A stretch of 64,000 nt of DNA from Epinephelus fuscoguttatus (lineage: Eukaryota > Chordata > Actinopteri > Perciformes > Serranidae), in NCBI RefSeq assembly GCF_011397635.1, contig NC_064754.1, positions 32,716,543 to 32,780,542 on the forward strand, written 5' to 3'. The notes beneath the pieces are model-generated. The model saw only the letters and a list, made by a program, of their open reading frames with translations, searched no databases and was not told the DNA's origin. Positions 60,360 to 64,000 of this stretch are shown one piece after another; within the stretch, counting starts at the first letter, position 1; each line of letters starts with the position of its first letter. Made by a program: the position numbers and the translations under genes.

Positions 60360-63300
60360 GGAGCGGTCAAGCAGGGCCAGGGTCAGTTCACCTACAACTC
60401 AACCACTTCAGGAAGGAAACTTAAGCTACTTATATTCACTCTATGAGATCTCAAAATGTACTAACAGATTCATGAGGTTGATTTTTAAAACCCATTACAT
60501 CTACAGTATATATACTACATATTAACAACATAATATACAACATTAATAAACAGTAAATACTTAATCAAGATAATTCTGACCTGGCATCTGATGCTCACTG
60601 AATTGTCTAATATGGAAAACCTCATTAAACGGCATAAAACAAACTATAGACATTCAACTATTTGCCAACCATACACTGATGCAATACTTTTTTATTCAGA
60701 AGAAATGGATGATACAACTAGAAAATTTAAATGTTCAGAATTCATGTTCAGGTTACAAGAGTAATACCCATTTGTAATGTCTGATTTAACTAAATTCACC
60801 CCATCAACTGTAATAAGCACCAACTATAAAAACCTATTAGTGTCAAACAAATGGGAATGAAGGGAGGAAGGGTCAGATTTAGACAAACACTCTTGGTTAA
60901 CAAAAACAAAAAGGGTTATGTATGAGCAATCTGCTGTATGACCTTCATATCAAAATTACTAAAGCTACCATTTGTTACTTTGCCTATGTACTGAAACAAA
61001 CACAATCAGAAAATTAAAAAAAGAATAAAAATCTTGCATACACAATTAACCTCCCAAGCAAAAACACATTTTTTCCACCAAAAAGCAAGTCTTCCTATGT
61101 AATCCCTGATAGTGAACCAGCTGAACATATTGCCATATTCCCAGACAAAACCAGCTGCTTCTGTTGAGAGCTTTATAAAAGACAACCACAGTGCTGAGCT
61201 TCTGACCACCCACCTTGTCTGTCTCCCCTGGGAGAATGCAGCAGTGGTCATTTTAACATGACCCTGCACCGCTCTTAACTTCACAGTGACAATGCAGCTA
61301 TCCATCACAACACTGACAGGACGAGGAGTGTCTGTATGTGTGTGTGTGTGTGTGTGTGCGCGCACATGTGAAAGAGAGAGACACCGAGAGAAATAAAGAA
61401 TTGAGACTGGCTGGTAGCCTACAGTTACTGGACAGTACACATCCTCCTGGCAGTTTTGCTGCACTGTATTCTATCTCTATTAGTAAGCATTCATTACCAG
61501 CCAGGGTGGGAAAACTGCTACAGTGGTTATCAATGTATCTTAAGGGCAAATGAGGAGCAAATAAAGAACATTTTTTGTACAACGTAAGACAATTGAGTAT
61601 TTCAGTGTCCAAATTCCATTATTATTATATTGATTTTAGTTTCTACTGCTAAGTATGGCATCAATAAGTGAATTAATCATGAAGTTTTTCTTTAAATTTT
61701 TAATCTCGAACATTTTCATTTGAATAAATGTCTGCTAAGTCACTATCTATTGCAGAATAAGGTAACACAACATGGTAATTGAGCCCAAGGCCCAATGATG
61801 ATAGTATTGCAATATTTACATATTTGCACAATTTTATTTTGTGTTTCATTGCCCCATGTGCTGTTTCTTGAGGAATCATTTGTTTGAAAAAATTCAGTTG
61901 AGGAACCCCGAGTTGTTTGGGCTACCTGAAGGTAATATGTTGTGCTGTCTCTTTTATGAGGAGGTTTTCTGCCTTAGCCAGATTTAAAGAAAATGCATGG
62001 AAACTAAGACAGAGAATATTGTATCTTGTATCTAAGACCTTTTAGTAAATGTAATGCTTTTACATGTTTTCTTGCTGAAGTTGTGGAACTGTATGCTATG
62101 ACTGGTCATTTGCCTGCCCTGATTGTTGTTGTCTAATGTCTTATAAGCCCAAATAGGCTGGGCTCCATCTGGGGCACAACCCTTTAATAAATCAAAATCA
62201 AAATCAGGATCTGCAGTATCATGATCTGGTTGTCAGGGTGACATTCAAGGAAAAAATGCTGTATTAAGTTACTGCTGATGCAAACCAAACATTTCCTACT
62301 GCTGCAGCTTTAAAACAAAATGATTTAACTGTTTAAACACAAGTTGACTTTTATTTTGAGGTAGTCACAGGAAATGCAATGTGTTTTTCAGTGAGCTGAG
62401 CATTCACCGATATTGATAATCAAATATGCGTCCACAAAGCAAATCAACAGGCATTTTTATCATTTCATATTGCAGGGAGCGATGTAACCGTCAGGAGCAG
62501 CCACAGTGAGCTGTTAGATGCAGATGTGCAGGCAACAGGCCGTGTGCAGCATAACATCAGATCACTGTTGCTCACGGAATGATGGGAGAAGGCCAATTAT
62601 TGCTTGACTTCTTTATTAACTCTGTCACTTGTAGTATTAAACTGCATTTGCTGTTACAACCAGTAACTGCAGGTGTGGCCAAGTCATCCAGCAATGAAAT
62701 CTTCAAGACTGCCACTTTAACAGAAATCTAACGAGATAGTCTTAATGTTAAAGTATACATCTTTCTCTCCATTGAAAAGCAATATGTTAAATGTTTAATA
62801 TCATACCACTCAGAAGACAAATGTCACCTGTTTGCTTTCTTTATGTAAGTGTGAATATTCTCACAATAGAAGCAACTTTCTGTCTGTGCACCTGGACCTC
62901 CTTCCGTACAAATCTCTCTGTTCGTTAACAAAACCTCCAACAAGAACACACACACAGCACGTGTCCTAAAACAGTCCACACTGGACAGTGTCTGATTGTG
63001 TTTAGAGCTTTAAAGTGCCTCAAGTCATTCCAAATCACATCACTCTCATTTTGTAAGAGTTCATCTCTCCTGACCCCTTAAATCTATTACTCCTCTGCTG
63101 CCATCCCTCTCTCCATTCATCCCAACCTCTGCCATCATCCCTCGATCAATCACCCAGCTGACCTGACAGATGGACACCCTGTCTTGAAAGAAGTCTCTCT
63201 CTCTGTCCCACTTATTCTTTCCATCCATCCATCCTTTCAAGGAGTCTACTGTGTACATTTTACTGACAACAGAGGATCAGGTGGACTGGGTCAGGGTAAA

Positions 63301-64000
63301 GGTTTGTAATTGACATTTACGACAAACAAATCAACAAGAGTCCCCAGAATAAGGCAAATACTTGATTAGCTAGATACCCAGCAGGTTGTGGAACTGATGT
63401 TGGATTATAAGCTTCATCAATTGGAGAAACTGTCAATGAAATGTGCCTATTACATGAACCTACTATGCCTAATAATTCCTGTCCCCATACCTCCCTCCAT
63501 CCATTGCTCCATCCCTTTAATTTCTATGGCCTACCATACCACTGTAATTTGACAGAGGCAGCAATATATGTTCATGTGAATCGCAATATTCAAAAAGTTA
63601 CAGTGAAACTGAAGGAACAGTGCAACATTTTCAGAAATACTCTAATATGCTTCTTCGCTTAGATGAGTTAGATGAGAAAATTAATACCGCTCTCATGTCC
63701 GTGCAGTAAGCTAGAATCAGGTGACGATTAGCTTTGCATAAAGGCTGGAAGCAGGACGAGACAGCGAGCCTAGTGCTAGGTACAGTGACTTCCTGGAGTC
63801 TTGGTGTCCCAAAAACCTGCAGAGACTTCAGAAAGTCATGCACCCACCCAAGATATTGTCAAACACACATCCCGCCCAATAAAACCACATCTTGTCGTCT
63901 TTGCACTTTGGTTTTTGTACAAATTTAACAAGCAAGATAGTGTGTTACTCAGCTTTAAAGGTGCTGCTAGGCTGATTTCAGCAACTTTGAATGGAACCAA
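60360..64000. other. micu3 upstream intron, continues beyond the window
   Basis: I looked for the expected preceding MICU3 exons (first EF-hand DxDxN region and the helical linker) and found none, so this is intronic. It holds a TG microsatellite at about 61336-61358. Confidence 0.5.

Overview
The window looks like nuclear DNA from a teleost fish, probably a percomorph. It is AT-rich and intron-rich, with vertebrate splice signals, a fish-type Tc1 transposon, tRNA-derived SINEs and a class III trace-amine receptor of the fish-expanded kind.

Layout: (1) 1-3.3 kb is repeat-like sequence with a long hairpin, a recurring TTACACC-type word in both orientations, and an exon-like minus-strand start that I cannot name. 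(2) 4.59-5.58 kb is an intact single-exon trace amine-associated receptor, plus strand. (3) 6.1-11.75 kb is nsmce1 (SMC5/6 complex RING subunit), minus strand, complete, with seven coding exons and a likely non-coding first exon. (4) 15.4-23.4 kb is vps37a (ESCRT-I), minus strand, complete, eleven coding exons, 392 residues. (5) 25.8-27.5 kb is a Tc1-like transposon. (6) 27.5-45.4 kb is a cluster of U3 small nucleolar RNA genes: ten full-length copies of about 216 nt, all on the minus strand, plus four broken pieces. It is interrupted by a nest of DNA transposons (a BED-finger hAT relic and three non-autonomous elements). (7) 49.0-60.4 kb holds the last six coding exons of micu3, minus strand; its 5' exons lie beyond the right edge.

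The U3 cluster is the outstanding feature. The copies have the canonical U3 5' end, box A, box C and box C'. A block at about -40 to -62 resembles the proximal sequence element (PSE) of RNA polymerase II snRNA-type promoters, and AAA-rich words follow the 3' ends. The transcribed part is nearly identical between most copies, but upstream flanks fall into at least four classes, as expected from repeated duplication plus homogenisation. Every full-length copy reads CAGA where human U3 has the CUGA of box D. The right-most copy (45.17-45.38 kb) is the most divergent and the only one in which I see a ZNF143/SPH-like distal element at about -200 to -216.

vps37a and micu3 are neighbours of the same chromosomal block in human (8p22, where zdhhc2 and cnot7 lie between them). 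Here neither of those genes is visible and the U3 cluster occupies the gap. I see no operon-like arrangement, no CRISPR and no intact viral element.
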